64,000 nucleotides of DNA from Prevotella sp. (lineage in GTDB: Bacteria > Bacteroidota > Bacteroidia > Bacteroidales > Bacteroidaceae): NCBI GenBank assembly GCA_017619755.1, contig JAFZRU010000055.1:1-64000 (forward strand). The letters run 5' to 3'. A program made the position numbers and the translations under genes. Numbering within the stretch: position 1 is the stretch's first letter; every line of letters begins with the position of its first letter. Under the pieces are notes generated by a model, which worked only from the letters and a program-made list of their open reading frames with translations, did not search any database and was not told the DNA's origin. Below, piece after piece: positions 54,080 through 63,292 of this stretch.

Positions 54080-55555
54080 ATGGCTGACAACCTTAAAAAG
54101 AAGACATTGTCTGGTGTGATATGGAGTAGCATCCACAAGATAGCTATCATGCTTCTTGGGTTTATCTCCGGCATTGTCTTGGCGCGTTTATTGACCCCAC
54201 ATGATTATGGGGTGATAGGCATGCTTACTATTTTTTTGGCTGTATCACAAACATTTATCGATGGCGGTTTTGGCTCAGCCCTCATACAAAAAAAGACCCC
54301 CACAAGCGAAGATTACTCAACCATTCTTTATTGGAATCTGGCGCTTTCTTTATTCCTATATATTCTCCTTTATGCTTGCGCGCCAGTTGTAGCACGTTTT
54401 TACAACCTATCTTTGCTTTGTGATGTGTTAAGGGTACAAGGTCTCGTACTTATCATCAATGCTGCCCGAATTGTGCAACGCAATCAATTGCGTAAGCAGT
54501 TGCAGTTCAAGAAGATTGCCATCATCAATGTTTCATCTAATGTCATTGCTCTTGCTTTCACCATCTATTGGGCTTGGAAAGGATGGGGAGTATGGGCTTT
54601 AGTTGCCCAGCAACTACTCGTCAGTTTGCTCACAACCAGCCTGTATTGGGCAACAGCCAAATGGAAACCTTTGTTGGTTTTTTCTAAGAAATCATTTATG
54701 GAACTTTTCGGTTTTGGCGGTTTTATCTTGCTCTCCAATCTGTTCAACACATTATGCAACAACATCCAACCCCTTTTGATTGGCAAAGTATATAATTCAT
54801 CTACATTAGGTTTTTATTCCAAGGCACGTTCAACAGAAAGCTACGCTTCGACATTTCTTTCAAGCGTGCTCAGCCAGGTGACATATCCTGTCTTTTCTGA
54901 AGCACAAAACGACAAAATGCGAATCATCTCCATATTGAAAAAAATCATTGGTGCTTCATCCTTCATAACTTTTCCTCTTATGCTTCTGATGATACTGCTT
55001 GCCAAGCCTATTTTCACATTGCTCTATACAGAGAAATGGCTTCCATGTGTACCTTATTTCCAGTTATTATGTATAGCAGGAATAGCCATTTCACTCCAAA
55101 ACATCAACTATTTTGCAGTGGCGGCGATAGGCAAAAGCAAAGCAATCATGAAATGGACTATTGTCAAAAGGGTTTCCGGCTTGGTACTAACCATTGCAGG
55201 TTTATGGCTTTTTGGCATATACGGCATGATTGTGGGATCAGTTATAACCTCATGGCTTATCTACATTATCAATGCCATGATGGTTTCAAAATATATAGGT
55301 TATACTAATTGGCAACAATTGAAGGACCTTATGCCCATACTTCTATCTTCCAGCATTGCTTTCATACTGACATATATTGTTGGTTTCATATTGCCTTGGT
55401 CGGATTCTTTCATAGCTATCATTCAATTCATCATTTATACCACCATATATTTGACAATATCCATTTTATTCAAAGTAGAGGCATATACGTTTACCAAAGA
55501 AATCTTGAATATATTATTGAATAAATTCAAGAGAGGAAGGACTTCCTTATCGTAA
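54080..55555 (+). CDS. wzx: Wzx-type polysaccharide flippase
   Basis: This 491-residue integral membrane protein has about 13-14 hydrophobic segments. It opens LKKKTLSGVIWSSIHKIAIMLLGF and has LARLLTPHDYGVIGML, the start of the PST/WzxC family. It would flip the undecaprenyl-linked repeat unit to the periplasm for the polymerase at 32.6 kb. It is the only flippase recognised in the locus. Codon use is more A/T-rich than in the glycosyltransferase genes. Confidence 0.88.
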   Translation: MADNLKKKTLSGVIWSSIHKIAIMLLGFISGIVLARLLTPHDYGVIGMLTIFLAVSQTFIDGGFGSALIQKKTPTSEDYSTILYWNLALSLFLYILLYACAPVVARFYNLSLLCDVLRVQGLVLIINAARIVQRNQLRKQLQFKKIAIINVSSNVIALAFTIYWAWKGWGVWALVAQQLLVSLLTTSLYWATAKWKPLLVFSKKSFMELFGFGGFILLSNLFNTLCNNIQPLLIGKVYNSSTLGFYSKARSTESYASTFLSSVLSQVTYPVFSEAQNDKMRIISILKKIIGASSFITFPLMLLMILLAKPIFTLLYTEKWLPCVPYFQLLCIAGIAISLQNINYFAVAAIGKSKAIMKWTIVKRVSGLVLTIAGLWLFGIYGMIVGSVITSWLIYIINAMMVSKYIGYTNWQQLKDLMPILLSSSIAFILTYIVGFILPWSDSFIAIIQFIIYTTIYLTISILFKVEAYTFTKEILNILLNKFKRGRTSLS

Positions 55556-55650
55556 ATCTGTATGCGTAATTGCCCTACGAATAATAAATCTTATTCATTT
55601 GTACAACTCAACTTGTTACGAACAAATTCAATCTAATTCAACATAAAGAT

Positions 55651-56583
55651 ATGAACCTCAAGCAATTGTTGAAAAAAATACCTGTCATAGAAGAATACGC
55701 TAAGCGACGGGATTATGAAAAGAAGCCTGACCTTAGGCTATTATCCTTAGAAGAGAAGAAGAAAGCCTTGATGGACAAATATGAACGGAAGGCAGGTTAT
55801 CGCATGGATTTGGAGCATCCTAAGACTTTCACCGAAAAACTTCAATGGTACAAGTTGTATTATGAAGGTGATGGCCATTTGGAAAGACTGGTTGACAAGT
55901 ATCTGATGAAAGAATATGTCAAAGAGAAATTGGGAGAAGGCCATACCATTCCACTCATAGGAGCATGGACCAACATTAAAGACTTGGAAAAAGACTGGCC
56001 CAACTTGCCAGAGGAGTTTTGCTTGAAGTCCACCCTCCAAAGTGAAGCAAAATGTATAAAGTTTATCCATAAAAAGTCTTCCATTGAATTCAAATCATTG
56101 AAAAAAGAAGTGGAACAATGGTTTCTGTTCAAGAACACTTTGGCCAATTCCTATTGCAGAGCATACACCAATGCTTTGCCTCGTGTTCTCGCTGAACAAT
56201 ATTTGGAAAACGTTAAAAATCAACTTTTTGACTATAAACTATTCTGTTTCGACGGCAAACCCTTTTGCGCCTACGTAGCTCAAGAGCATTTCAGCGAAAA
56301 AGGCTCTACCATCACGTTTTATGATATGGAGTGGAACAAACTCGACGTGCAATACGGAGCACACGAGGTGGGCGACATGCCCAAGCCCAAGCATTGGGAG
56401 GAAATGATTGAAATAGCAAAAAAACTTTCTGCAGGTTTTCCCCATATTAGGGTGGACTTCTTCGATACAGATAAAAAACTATATGTGGCAGAATTGACCA
56501 TGTATCCCGGCGGCGGATACACTCATTATTATCCAGAATCCTTCAATGAAAAGATGGGAGATTTATTTAACATAACCACCTAA
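55651..56583 (+). CDS. TupA-like ATP-grasp protein
   Basis: This 310-residue protein is of the TupA-like ATP-grasp family, named after teichuronopeptide biosynthesis. Family blocks are HPKTFTEKLQWYKLYY, CLKSTLQSE with the ATP-binding lysine, FDYKLFCFDGKPF and HIRVDFFDTDKKLYVAELTMYPGGGY with the metal ligands. In other bacteria the family sits in capsule loci. It is expected to form an amide between a polymer carboxyl and an amino compound, or an equivalent bond; this is not shown here. A 95-base A/T-rich gap precedes it. Confidence 0.82.
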   Translation: MNLKQLLKKIPVIEEYAKRRDYEKKPDLRLLSLEEKKKALMDKYERKAGYRMDLEHPKTFTEKLQWYKLYYEGDGHLERLVDKYLMKEYVKEKLGEGHTIPLIGAWTNIKDLEKDWPNLPEEFCLKSTLQSEAKCIKFIHKKSSIEFKSLKKEVEQWFLFKNTLANSYCRAYTNALPRVLAEQYLENVKNQLFDYKLFCFDGKPFCAYVAQEHFSEKGSTITFYDMEWNKLDVQYGAHEVGDMPKPKHWEEMIEIAKKLSAGFPHIRVDFFDTDKKLYVAELTMYPGGGYTHYYPESFNEKMGDLFNITT

Positions 56584-56746
56584 TAGTTATGTTTAGGAAT
56601 TTTCTATTCAACTTGAAGAAGCAACTTGACAAAATGCATTAAAACTCTTTGGCCACAAGTCTATCAACAAATGTTCAGTTTGTCAGACAAACAATACGAA
56701 GATTACAAGAAAAAAAGTCTGCTTTATTAGATTTGCATAAACATTT

Positions 56747-57886
56747 ATGAAATTGTTTTTTTGTGGTGACTTTTGCTCCAAGCCTTCCACCCGTTCCATT
56801 ACGGTATCAGACGAGTTGAGGCAGTTGATACAATCATGCGATATCAAGGTCGTAAATTTTGAAGTCCCACTGAAGCCTGATGTTACCATGCCTCCACAAC
56901 GACGGGAAAGATTTTATCAGAACGATGACACTCCTGATTTTCTTCGTAATATTGGGTTTAATGTTTTCTCTCTCGCCAACAACCATACTTTTGATTGGGG
57001 CATTGATGGCTTTGAAAAAACAAAGACTGCATTGGGTGATACTACTTTTGGAGCAGGCTCTTACGAAGAAGCCTTTACTGTCAAAGTAATGACTGTTCTA
57101 GGTTTGAAAATAGGCTTTCTTGGTTTCACATTTGCAGCATATACTGGCGTTTTTGATGACGTATTACACCATGAAGGTTTGGGATGTGCCTACATCAATG
57201 ATTTAAAGGTGAACCATACCATCATGAAAGCAAAAAAAGAAGTTGATTATTTGTTCATTTTGCCCCACGACGGCATAGAATACATCGACATTCCCATGCC
57301 AGAAACGATTGCCCGGTATCGCGATTTCATCGATTATGGTGCAGACGGAGTAATAGGCTCCCATCCACATTGCCCACAAGGATGGGAGATATATAAGGGA
57401 AAGCCCATTTTTTATAGCCTTGGCAATTTCTTATTCAACAGTAAAGAAAACTACGACTATAGAGCTACCCGACCACATTGGTATGAAGGCTTGGGGGTCA
57501 TATTGAATATTGATGATAGAAATATGACTTGGGATGTCATAAGTACTAAAAATGTGGGCAATCTATTCATTGATATAGACCATAATGAAAAAAGGATTGC
57601 ACATAATGAAAAGTTGTGCAATTACATTCATGATAAAGAAGCATATATGGAATGTTTCAATCAAATATGCACAAAACAAGTATATGGTAAAGAGATGAAG
57701 ATCATAGACTATACATTCCATTCTTCAACCTTGGGTGAATGTACGAAATTGTTGATGAAGGATTGGATATTCAAGATTATCGGAAAGGATTTCACCAATG
57801 ATTATCCCCTTATGCGACTACTCACTCATGATGGACGAAAAAATCTTATGAAACACGCAATCAAACATAATATCAAAAATCAATGA
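56747..57886 (+). CDS. CapA/YwtB-like metallophosphoesterase-fold protein
   Basis: This 379-residue protein is of the CapA family linked to poly-gamma-glutamate capsule. The metal-site motifs are all present: FCGDFCSK, VNFEVPL, LANNHTFDWG, GSHPHCPQGWE and YSLGNFLF. No signal peptide is visible, so it is cytosolic or uses another route. CapA normally works with CapB/C synthetase, which is absent here, so a different substrate, probably an amino-acid-bearing glycan, is likely. The upstream 163 bases hold only short, unconvincing ORFs. Confidence 0.82.
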   Translation: MKLFFCGDFCSKPSTRSITVSDELRQLIQSCDIKVVNFEVPLKPDVTMPPQRRERFYQNDDTPDFLRNIGFNVFSLANNHTFDWGIDGFEKTKTALGDTTFGAGSYEEAFTVKVMTVLGLKIGFLGFTFAAYTGVFDDVLHHEGLGCAYINDLKVNHTIMKAKKEVDYLFILPHDGIEYIDIPMPETIARYRDFIDYGADGVIGSHPHCPQGWEIYKGKPIFYSLGNFLFNSKENYDYRATRPHWYEGLGVILNIDDRNMTWDVISTKNVGNLFIDIDHNEKRIAHNEKLCNYIHDKEAYMECFNQICTKQVYGKEMKIIDYTFHSSTLGECTKLLMKDWIFKIIGKDFTNDYPLMRLLTHDGRKNLMKHAIKHNIKNQ

Positions 57887-57890
57887 CAAA

Positions 57891-58973
57891 ATGAGTATTA
57901 TAGGCAAGTTATTGACAGCATACGAGAAACATCGTGAGATGAAAAAATGGGAAAAGGTCATCATCAGCAATTTCAAAGATTTGAAAAATCATAAAAAACT
58001 GACCAAAGACCAAAAAAAGGAAATACAAGATTTTTATGTAGGCATGATTGGAAAGAAAATTCCACTTTACAGCCATGAATATTTCTATTCACGAACAGGA
58101 GTATTTAACAAAGAATATGTGCCTACCAACATTTACCATTGTGAATTGTTACCAAAAGCCAACCTTCATTATTTACGAAGAGCTTATGGCGACAAAAATG
58201 CATGCGACTTTTTATTTCATAATGAAAATGTTGTCCATACCATATTGAAAAACATAAATGGATACTACTATTTCGAAAACCGCCCTGTTTCTGAAGAAGA
58301 AGCCATTGCACTTTGTCAAAATATGGAAAAGGTAATTATCAAACCTTCGCAAGATTCAAAAGGCAATGGAGTTCGACTCATATCAATAAAAGATGGAATA
58401 ACCAATGTGGACGGCAAATCCATTGGCGACCTGTTCAAGCAATATGATAAAAATTTTCTCATTCAACCATGTGTAAAGCAACATAAAGACATGGCTGCTT
58501 TAAATCCTTCTTCACTTAACACATTGAGGATTTTGTCCTATCGCTCCGATATGGAAATACTCATCATTTATTCAGTTATTCGCATCGGACGAAAAGGCCA
58601 AATAATCGACAACCAATGTGCTGGAGGCATAAGCACTGTTATAACAAGCGAAGGAAGACTTGGGAAAACTGCATTTGGAGGGTATAGCACAGACAATATT
58701 ACCAAAACTGACACAGGCATCACACTTGATGGATACCAAGTACCTTCTTATGACAAAGCTATTGAATTGGTAAAACATCTACATTTGCGGCTACCCTTTT
58801 TCAATCTAATAGGATGGGATGTTGCCATCCAAGAAAATGGAGAGCCGCTGCTAATTGAATTCAACACCAATCCTGGCTTGAGCCAGTCTGCGTTCTGTTC
58901 TGGAATGGGGAAATATACAGAAAGAATTATTAGAGAACTGTGGCCTCGACCTAATTCATGGTTCAAGGACTAA
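57891..58973 (+). CDS. Sugar-transfer-associated ATP-grasp protein
   Basis: This 360-residue protein is of the ATP-grasp group associated with sugar transfer. The ATP lysine strand is KVIIKPSQDSKGNGVRLIS, a second lysine is in KNFLIQPCVKQHKDM, and the metal end reads FNLIGWDVAIQENGEPLLIEFNTNPGL. It follows the CapA gene by 4 bases and is the last A/T-rich gene of the block. It is the fourth ATP-grasp enzyme of the locus and of a third subfamily. Confidence 0.82.
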   Translation: MSIIGKLLTAYEKHREMKKWEKVIISNFKDLKNHKKLTKDQKKEIQDFYVGMIGKKIPLYSHEYFYSRTGVFNKEYVPTNIYHCELLPKANLHYLRRAYGDKNACDFLFHNENVVHTILKNINGYYYFENRPVSEEEAIALCQNMEKVIIKPSQDSKGNGVRLISIKDGITNVDGKSIGDLFKQYDKNFLIQPCVKQHKDMAALNPSSLNTLRILSYRSDMEILIIYSVIRIGRKGQIIDNQCAGGISTVITSEGRLGKTAFGGYSTDNITKTDTGITLDGYQVPSYDKAIELVKHLHLRLPFFNLIGWDVAIQENGEPLLIEFNTNPGLSQSAFCSGMGKYTERIIRELWPRPNSWFKD

Positions 58974-59095
58974 ATGATTTCCATATCACGATCATTTCAC
59001 CCATTGCAAAGGGAACAATATGCAACTGCCACCTGACGGAAACAGATACCCTGTCACGGTGACATATACCACTGGCAATCCAATAACCATACCTT

Positions 59096-59485
59096 ATGCT
59101 CCAACAAGACTATTTCATCCGCGTTCTTCGTGAGTTCTTCGACGCGCTGGCGCGTGCCATGCGCAAGGACGGCGAAGACCGCAGCCGCGCCGTGCACGAG
59201 CTGTACACACAATACTTGGGCGAGTATGAGTGCTGGCAGAACGCCAACGTAGAGGAGGCCATGAAGTTGCTCTCACAATACCCGGAGGAGCAACGCCTGA
59301 GCCGCATGGAGATGCTCGCAGAATTGTATTACGCCGAAGCGGAACTGCGCCCCTACCCTGTTAGCGAAACATTGCTCTCCCGCGCACTCACACTCTTCGA
59401 GTACATCGACAGCCACAGCGACACCTTCTCCATCAGTCGCGGGATGAAGGTGGAAGACATCCGCAGACGCCTGCGCACCATGTGA
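59096..59485 (+). CDS. Small hypothetical helical protein
   Basis: This 129-residue acidic, helical protein starts LQQDYFIRVLREFFDALARAM. I do not recognise its function; the start is somewhat like that of small DUF6483-type proteins, but this is weak. No signal peptide or membrane segment is seen. GC-rich codon use resumes here, so it belongs with the following genes rather than the A/T-rich block. Its stop overlaps the MATE start (TGATG). Confidence 0.6.
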   Translation: MLQQDYFIRVLREFFDALARAMRKDGEDRSRAVHELYTQYLGEYECWQNANVEEAMKLLSQYPEEQRLSRMEMLAELYYAEAELRPYPVSETLLSRALTLFEYIDSHSDTFSISRGMKVEDIRRRLRTM

Positions 59486-60855
59486 TGGCCCCCACCAGCG
59501 ACATGACGGTAGGAAGCCCCACGCGGCGCATCCTGCTCTTCGCCCTGCCGCTGATTGGCGGCAACCTCCTCCAACAGCTATACACCGTCGTCGATGCCAT
59601 CATCGTGGGGCGCTTTCTCGGTGTGGGCGCCTTGGCAGCCGTTGGAGCTTCGTGGGCTGTCATGTTTCTCATCATGGGCTTCTGCATCGGCGCTTGCGCC
59701 GGTTTCGCCATTCCTGTAGCTCAAGCCTTTGGCGCACACGACCACGCCCTTATGCGCCGCCACGTGGCCTGTTCGCTACGCTTGGCGGCCATCATCTCCC
59801 TGACCATCACCGCCGTCACCACGTTGTTGTGCCGGCACATCCTCCTCTTGGTGCGCACGCCCGCCGACATTATGGCCGACGCACACACCTTCTTCCTCCT
59901 TCAACTCCTCTCCATCCCCTTCATCATCGCCTACAACATCCTCGCCAGTCTGCTGCGAGCCGTAGGCAATTCCCGCCAACCTTTTTACTACCTCATCATA
60001 GCCTCCATGCTCAACATCGTGCTGGCCGTGGTCTTCATCGTCTTCATGGGGATGGGTGTGGCCGGCGTGGGCTTGGCCACGATGATCTCACAAGCGGCGG
60101 CGGCCTTGGCATGTATGGCATACATACGGCGGCGAGCCACCCTGCTCATCCCACGGCGTGGCGAGTGGCGGCGCGAGGTGGGTGAGACATACCACATCTT
60201 GGCCAACGGCGTACCCATGGGCCTGCAGTTCTCCATCACCGGCATAGGCATCATCATGCTGCAGACGGCCAACAACTCCTTGGGAACTACATACGTGGCT
60301 GCCTTCACTGCTTCCATGCGTGTGAAATACCTGTTCACCTGTGTCTTCGAGAACATCGGCGCGGCGATGGCCACCTACTGCGGACAGAACATCGGCGCCC
60401 GACGCCTCGACCGCGTGGGACGGGGCTTGCGTTCAGCCCTGTTGCTCTCCATGGCCTATTTCATCATCACGGCCCTGATCATCCAACCTTTCGCCGACGA
60501 CATCATGAGCCTCTTCGTGGAAAGCGGCAACGAGGCGGTGACCTCCAATGCGGCAATGCTCATGCGCATCGCATGCTGGTTCTACCCGGCACTCGGCATC
60601 CTCACCGTCATGCGCTACTCCATCCAAGGCTTGGGATGGTCGAGACTCGCCGTCTGCTCCGGTGTCATGGAGATGTTTGCTCGCGGTGCGGTGAGCCTGT
60701 GGCTCGTGCCGTCAATCCACTATCTCGGTGTGTGCTACGGCGACCCGGTGGCGTGGCTCGCCGCCGACTGTTTCCTCATCCCCACCATAGCCTGGCTCTA
60801 TCTGAAAGGCATACCAAAACAGCTGCAGCAGGCGGAAGGATTGCAAGGACTCTAA
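59485..60855 (+). CDS. MATE family efflux transporter
   Basis: This 456-residue polytopic membrane protein of the MATE family exports drugs or metabolites using an ion gradient. Twelve hydrophobic segments are visible, with IVGRFLGVGALAAVGASW in the first half and the GQNIGARRLDR loop at the domain boundary. I use the ATG at 59485, which overlaps the preceding stop, though a GTG directly before it is possible. Its last three codons and stop form the start of a 9-bp repeat array. Confidence 0.9.
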   Translation: MAPTSDMTVGSPTRRILLFALPLIGGNLLQQLYTVVDAIIVGRFLGVGALAAVGASWAVMFLIMGFCIGACAGFAIPVAQAFGAHDHALMRRHVACSLRLAAIISLTITAVTTLLCRHILLLVRTPADIMADAHTFFLLQLLSIPFIIAYNILASLLRAVGNSRQPFYYLIIASMLNIVLAVVFIVFMGMGVAGVGLATMISQAAAALACMAYIRRRATLLIPRRGEWRREVGETYHILANGVPMGLQFSITGIGIIMLQTANNSLGTTYVAAFTASMRVKYLFTCVFENIGAAMATYCGQNIGARRLDRVGRGLRSALLLSMAYFIITALIIQPFADDIMSLFVESGNEAVTSNAAMLMRIACWFYPALGILTVMRYSIQGLGWSRLAVCSGVMEMFARGAVSLWLVPSIHYLGVCYGDPVAWLAADCFLIPTIAWLYLKGIPKQLQQAEGLQGL

Positions 60856-60906
60856 GGACGCTAAGGTCTTTAAGGACTTTAAAGACCCTAAGGACTTTAA
60901 GGTCTT
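60844..60906 (+). repeat. Tandem 9-bp repeat array after the MATE gene
   Basis: Seven 9-base units run without gaps: CAAGGACTC, TAAGGACGC, TAAGGTCTT, TAAGGACTT, TAAAGACCC, TAAGGACTT, TAAGGTCTT. The consensus is TAAGGACTT. The first unit is coding (Q-G-L) and the MATE stop codon is the TAA that opens unit 2. The array ends about 45 bases before the argS -7 box. Confidence 0.85.
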
Positions 60907-60951
60907 TAACGATAAAATGTCAAAATGGTGGAGTATCTGAAAAAAAATTCG

Positions 60952-60959
60952 TAACTTTG
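60952..60959 (+). promoter_or_regulatory. -7 box of argS
   Basis: TAACTTTG fits TAnnTTTG and lies 26 bases before the argS ATG. The -33 region has no clear TTTG. Confidence 0.5.
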
Positions 60960-60985
60960 CAGCCCAAAATCAAAAAGGAAAAGAC

Positions 60986-62806
60986 ATGGTCATAGAGAAA
61001 GACATCTGCATGGCAGCGAAAAGCGCCATCAAGGAACTATACGGGCACGATGTGCCGGAGAGCATGCTCCAACTTCAGAAAACACGAAGCGAGTTTGAGG
61101 GGCACCTCACGCTCGTGGTGTTCCCCTTCCTCAAACTCTCCCGCAAGAAGCCGGAGGAGACGGCGAAGGAGATAGGCGACTACTTGGTGTCGCACAGTCC
61201 GGTGGTGTCGGGGTTCAACGTGGTGAAGGGCTTCCTCAACCTCACCGTCTCCCCTGCCGCGTGGATAGCATTGCTCAACAACATCCATGCCGACCCGCAT
61301 TTCGGCGAGAAGCCCGTCACTGACGAATCTCCGTTGGTGATGGTGGAGTACTCCTCGCCCAACACCAACAAACCGCTGCACTTGGGCCATGTTCGCAACA
61401 ACCTCTTGGGATGGTCGCTGGCGCAAATCATGGCCGCCAACGGCAACAAGGTGGTGAAGACCAACATTGTCAACGACCGCGGCATACACATCTGCAAGTC
61501 GATGCTCGCATGGCAGAAATGGGGCAACGGTGAGACGCCGGAGAGCAGTGGCAAGAAAGGCGACCACCTCATCGGCGACTACTACGTGGCCTTCGACAAG
61601 CACTACCGCGAGGAGGTGAAAGACCTCACGCAGAAGTTCATCGAAGAGGGCATGGACCCCGAGGCAGCCGAGAAGCGCGCCAAGGAGGAGGCCCCGCTCA
61701 TCCAGGAGGCACATGACATGCTGGTGAAATGGGAGCAGGGCGACCGCGAGGTGCGTGACCTGTGGGAGAAGATGAATTCCTGGGTGTATGCCGGTTTCGA
61801 CGAGACCTACCGCGCTCTCGGCGTATCCTTCGACAAAATCTACTATGAGTCAGAGACCTACCTCGAAGGAAAGGCCAAGGTGGAGGAAGGTTTGGGAAAA
61901 GGCCTCTTCTTCCGCAAGGAGGACAACAGCGTGTGGGCCGACCTCTCCGGCGACGGCCTCGACCAGAAACTCCTCCTCCGCTCCGACGGCACCTCCGTGT
62001 ATATGACGCAGGACATCGGCACCGCCGCCATGCGCTTCCGCGACTACCCCATCGACAAGATGATCTATGTGGTGGGCAACGAGCAGAACTACCATTTCCA
62101 AGTGCTTTCCATCCTCCTCGACCGCTTGGGCTTCAAGTGGGGGAAGGAACTGGTGCATTTCTCCTACGGCATGGTGGAGTTGCCCAACGGCAAGATGAAG
62201 AGCCGCGAGGGCACAGTGGTGGACGCCGACGACCTCATCGCCACGATGATAGCCGACGCCGCCCAGATGAGCGAGGACAAGGTGAACAAGCTACAGGACA
62301 TCAGCGAGGAAGAGAAGGCCGACATCGCACGCATCGTGGGGATGGGCGCCCTGAAATATTTCATCCTCAAGGTAGATGCCCGCAAAAACATGCTCTTCAA
62401 CCCGGAGGAGAGCATCGACTTCAACGGCAACACCGGCCCCTTCATCCAATACACCCACGCCCGCATCAGGAGCATCCTGCGCAAGGCGGAGGCTGCCGGC
62501 ATCAACGTTCCAGACGCCCTGACCCCCGACATGCCGGTGAACGACAAGGAGACGGAGCTCATCCAGAAACTCAGCGAATACGCCGCCGCCGTGGAACAGG
62601 CCGGCAAGGACTACTCCCCCAGCGGCATCGCCAACTACTGCTACGAGTTGACGAAGCAGTTCAACCAATTCTACCACGATTTCAGCATCCTCAACGCCGA
62701 CAGCGAGGCAGAGAAGACGGTGCGATTGGTGTTGGCCGCCAACGTGGCCAAAGTGCTGCGCAACGGCATGCGCCTCTTGGGCATCGAGGTGCCTGAAAGG
62801 ATGTAA
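60986..62806 (+). CDS. argS: Arginyl-tRNA synthetase
   Basis: This 606-residue class I synthetase has its HIGH signature as HLGH (132-135) in SPNTNKPLHLGHVRNN, and the KMSKS position reads KMKSREG, as is usual in ArgRS. The N-terminal tRNA-binding domain and the C-terminal anticodon domain (ending RLLGIEVPERM) are present. It has its own -7 box and is followed by the RNase H gene after 3 bases. Confidence 0.96.
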   Translation: MVIEKDICMAAKSAIKELYGHDVPESMLQLQKTRSEFEGHLTLVVFPFLKLSRKKPEETAKEIGDYLVSHSPVVSGFNVVKGFLNLTVSPAAWIALLNNIHADPHFGEKPVTDESPLVMVEYSSPNTNKPLHLGHVRNNLLGWSLAQIMAANGNKVVKTNIVNDRGIHICKSMLAWQKWGNGETPESSGKKGDHLIGDYYVAFDKHYREEVKDLTQKFIEEGMDPEAAEKRAKEEAPLIQEAHDMLVKWEQGDREVRDLWEKMNSWVYAGFDETYRALGVSFDKIYYESETYLEGKAKVEEGLGKGLFFRKEDNSVWADLSGDGLDQKLLLRSDGTSVYMTQDIGTAAMRFRDYPIDKMIYVVGNEQNYHFQVLSILLDRLGFKWGKELVHFSYGMVELPNGKMKSREGTVVDADDLIATMIADAAQMSEDKVNKLQDISEEEKADIARIVGMGALKYFILKVDARKNMLFNPEESIDFNGNTGPFIQYTHARIRSILRKAEAAGINVPDALTPDMPVNDKETELIQKLSEYAAAVEQAGKDYSPSGIANYCYELTKQFNQFYHDFSILNADSEAEKTVRLVLAANVAKVLRNGMRLLGIEVPERM

Positions 62807-62809
62807 GAC

Positions 62810-63286
62810 ATGGCAAAGGAACTATTCCCGGAGAACCCGCCCGACTACCGTCACGACACGGTGCTACCCCTCCCGCCGGAGGTGAATGCAGACGCCTGGG
62901 CGGTGGACGCCGCCTGCTCCGGCAACCCGGGGCGGATGGAGTACCAATGCATAGACCTTGCCACCGGCGCCCAAGTGTTCCGTTTCGGCCCCGTCTTCGG
63001 CACCAACAACATCGGGGAGTTTCTCGCCATCGTCCACGCCTTGGCGCTGATGGAGCGGCAAGGCATCCGCAAAACCATCTATTCCGACAGCTACAATGCC
63101 ATCCTGTGGGTGTCGAAGAAAAAATGCAAGACCACCCTGGAGCGCAGCGAGCGCACACGACAGCTATACGACATCATCGCACGGGCGGAGAACTGGCTTC
63201 GCATCCACCCGATACAAGTTCCCATCCAGAAATGGGAGACAAACCTGTGGGGGGAAATCCCGGCTGACTTCGGACGGAAGAAATAG
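62810..63286 (+). CDS. rnhA: Ribonuclease HI family protein
   Basis: This 158-residue RNase H degrades the RNA of RNA-DNA hybrids. The catalytic acids can be read as D33 (VDAACSGNPG), E70 (NNIGEFLAIVHAL), D93 (YSDSYNAI) and D153 (IPADFGRK). The length is short but normal for the single-domain form, with no N-terminal hybrid-binding domain. It converges on ribD with a 6-base gap. Confidence 0.88.
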   Translation: MAKELFPENPPDYRHDTVLPLPPEVNADAWAVDAACSGNPGRMEYQCIDLATGAQVFRFGPVFGTNNIGEFLAIVHALALMERQGIRKTIYSDSYNAILWVSKKKCKTTLERSERTRQLYDIIARAENWLRIHPIQVPIQKWETNLWGEIPADFGRKK

Positions 63287-63292
63287 TCATCT

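Noticed and set aside
56584..56746. Possible gene remnant between the TupA-like and CapA-like genes
   Set aside because: Short peptides of 17-35 codons can be read, but none matches a neighbouring gene convincingly; left as A/T-rich spacer.
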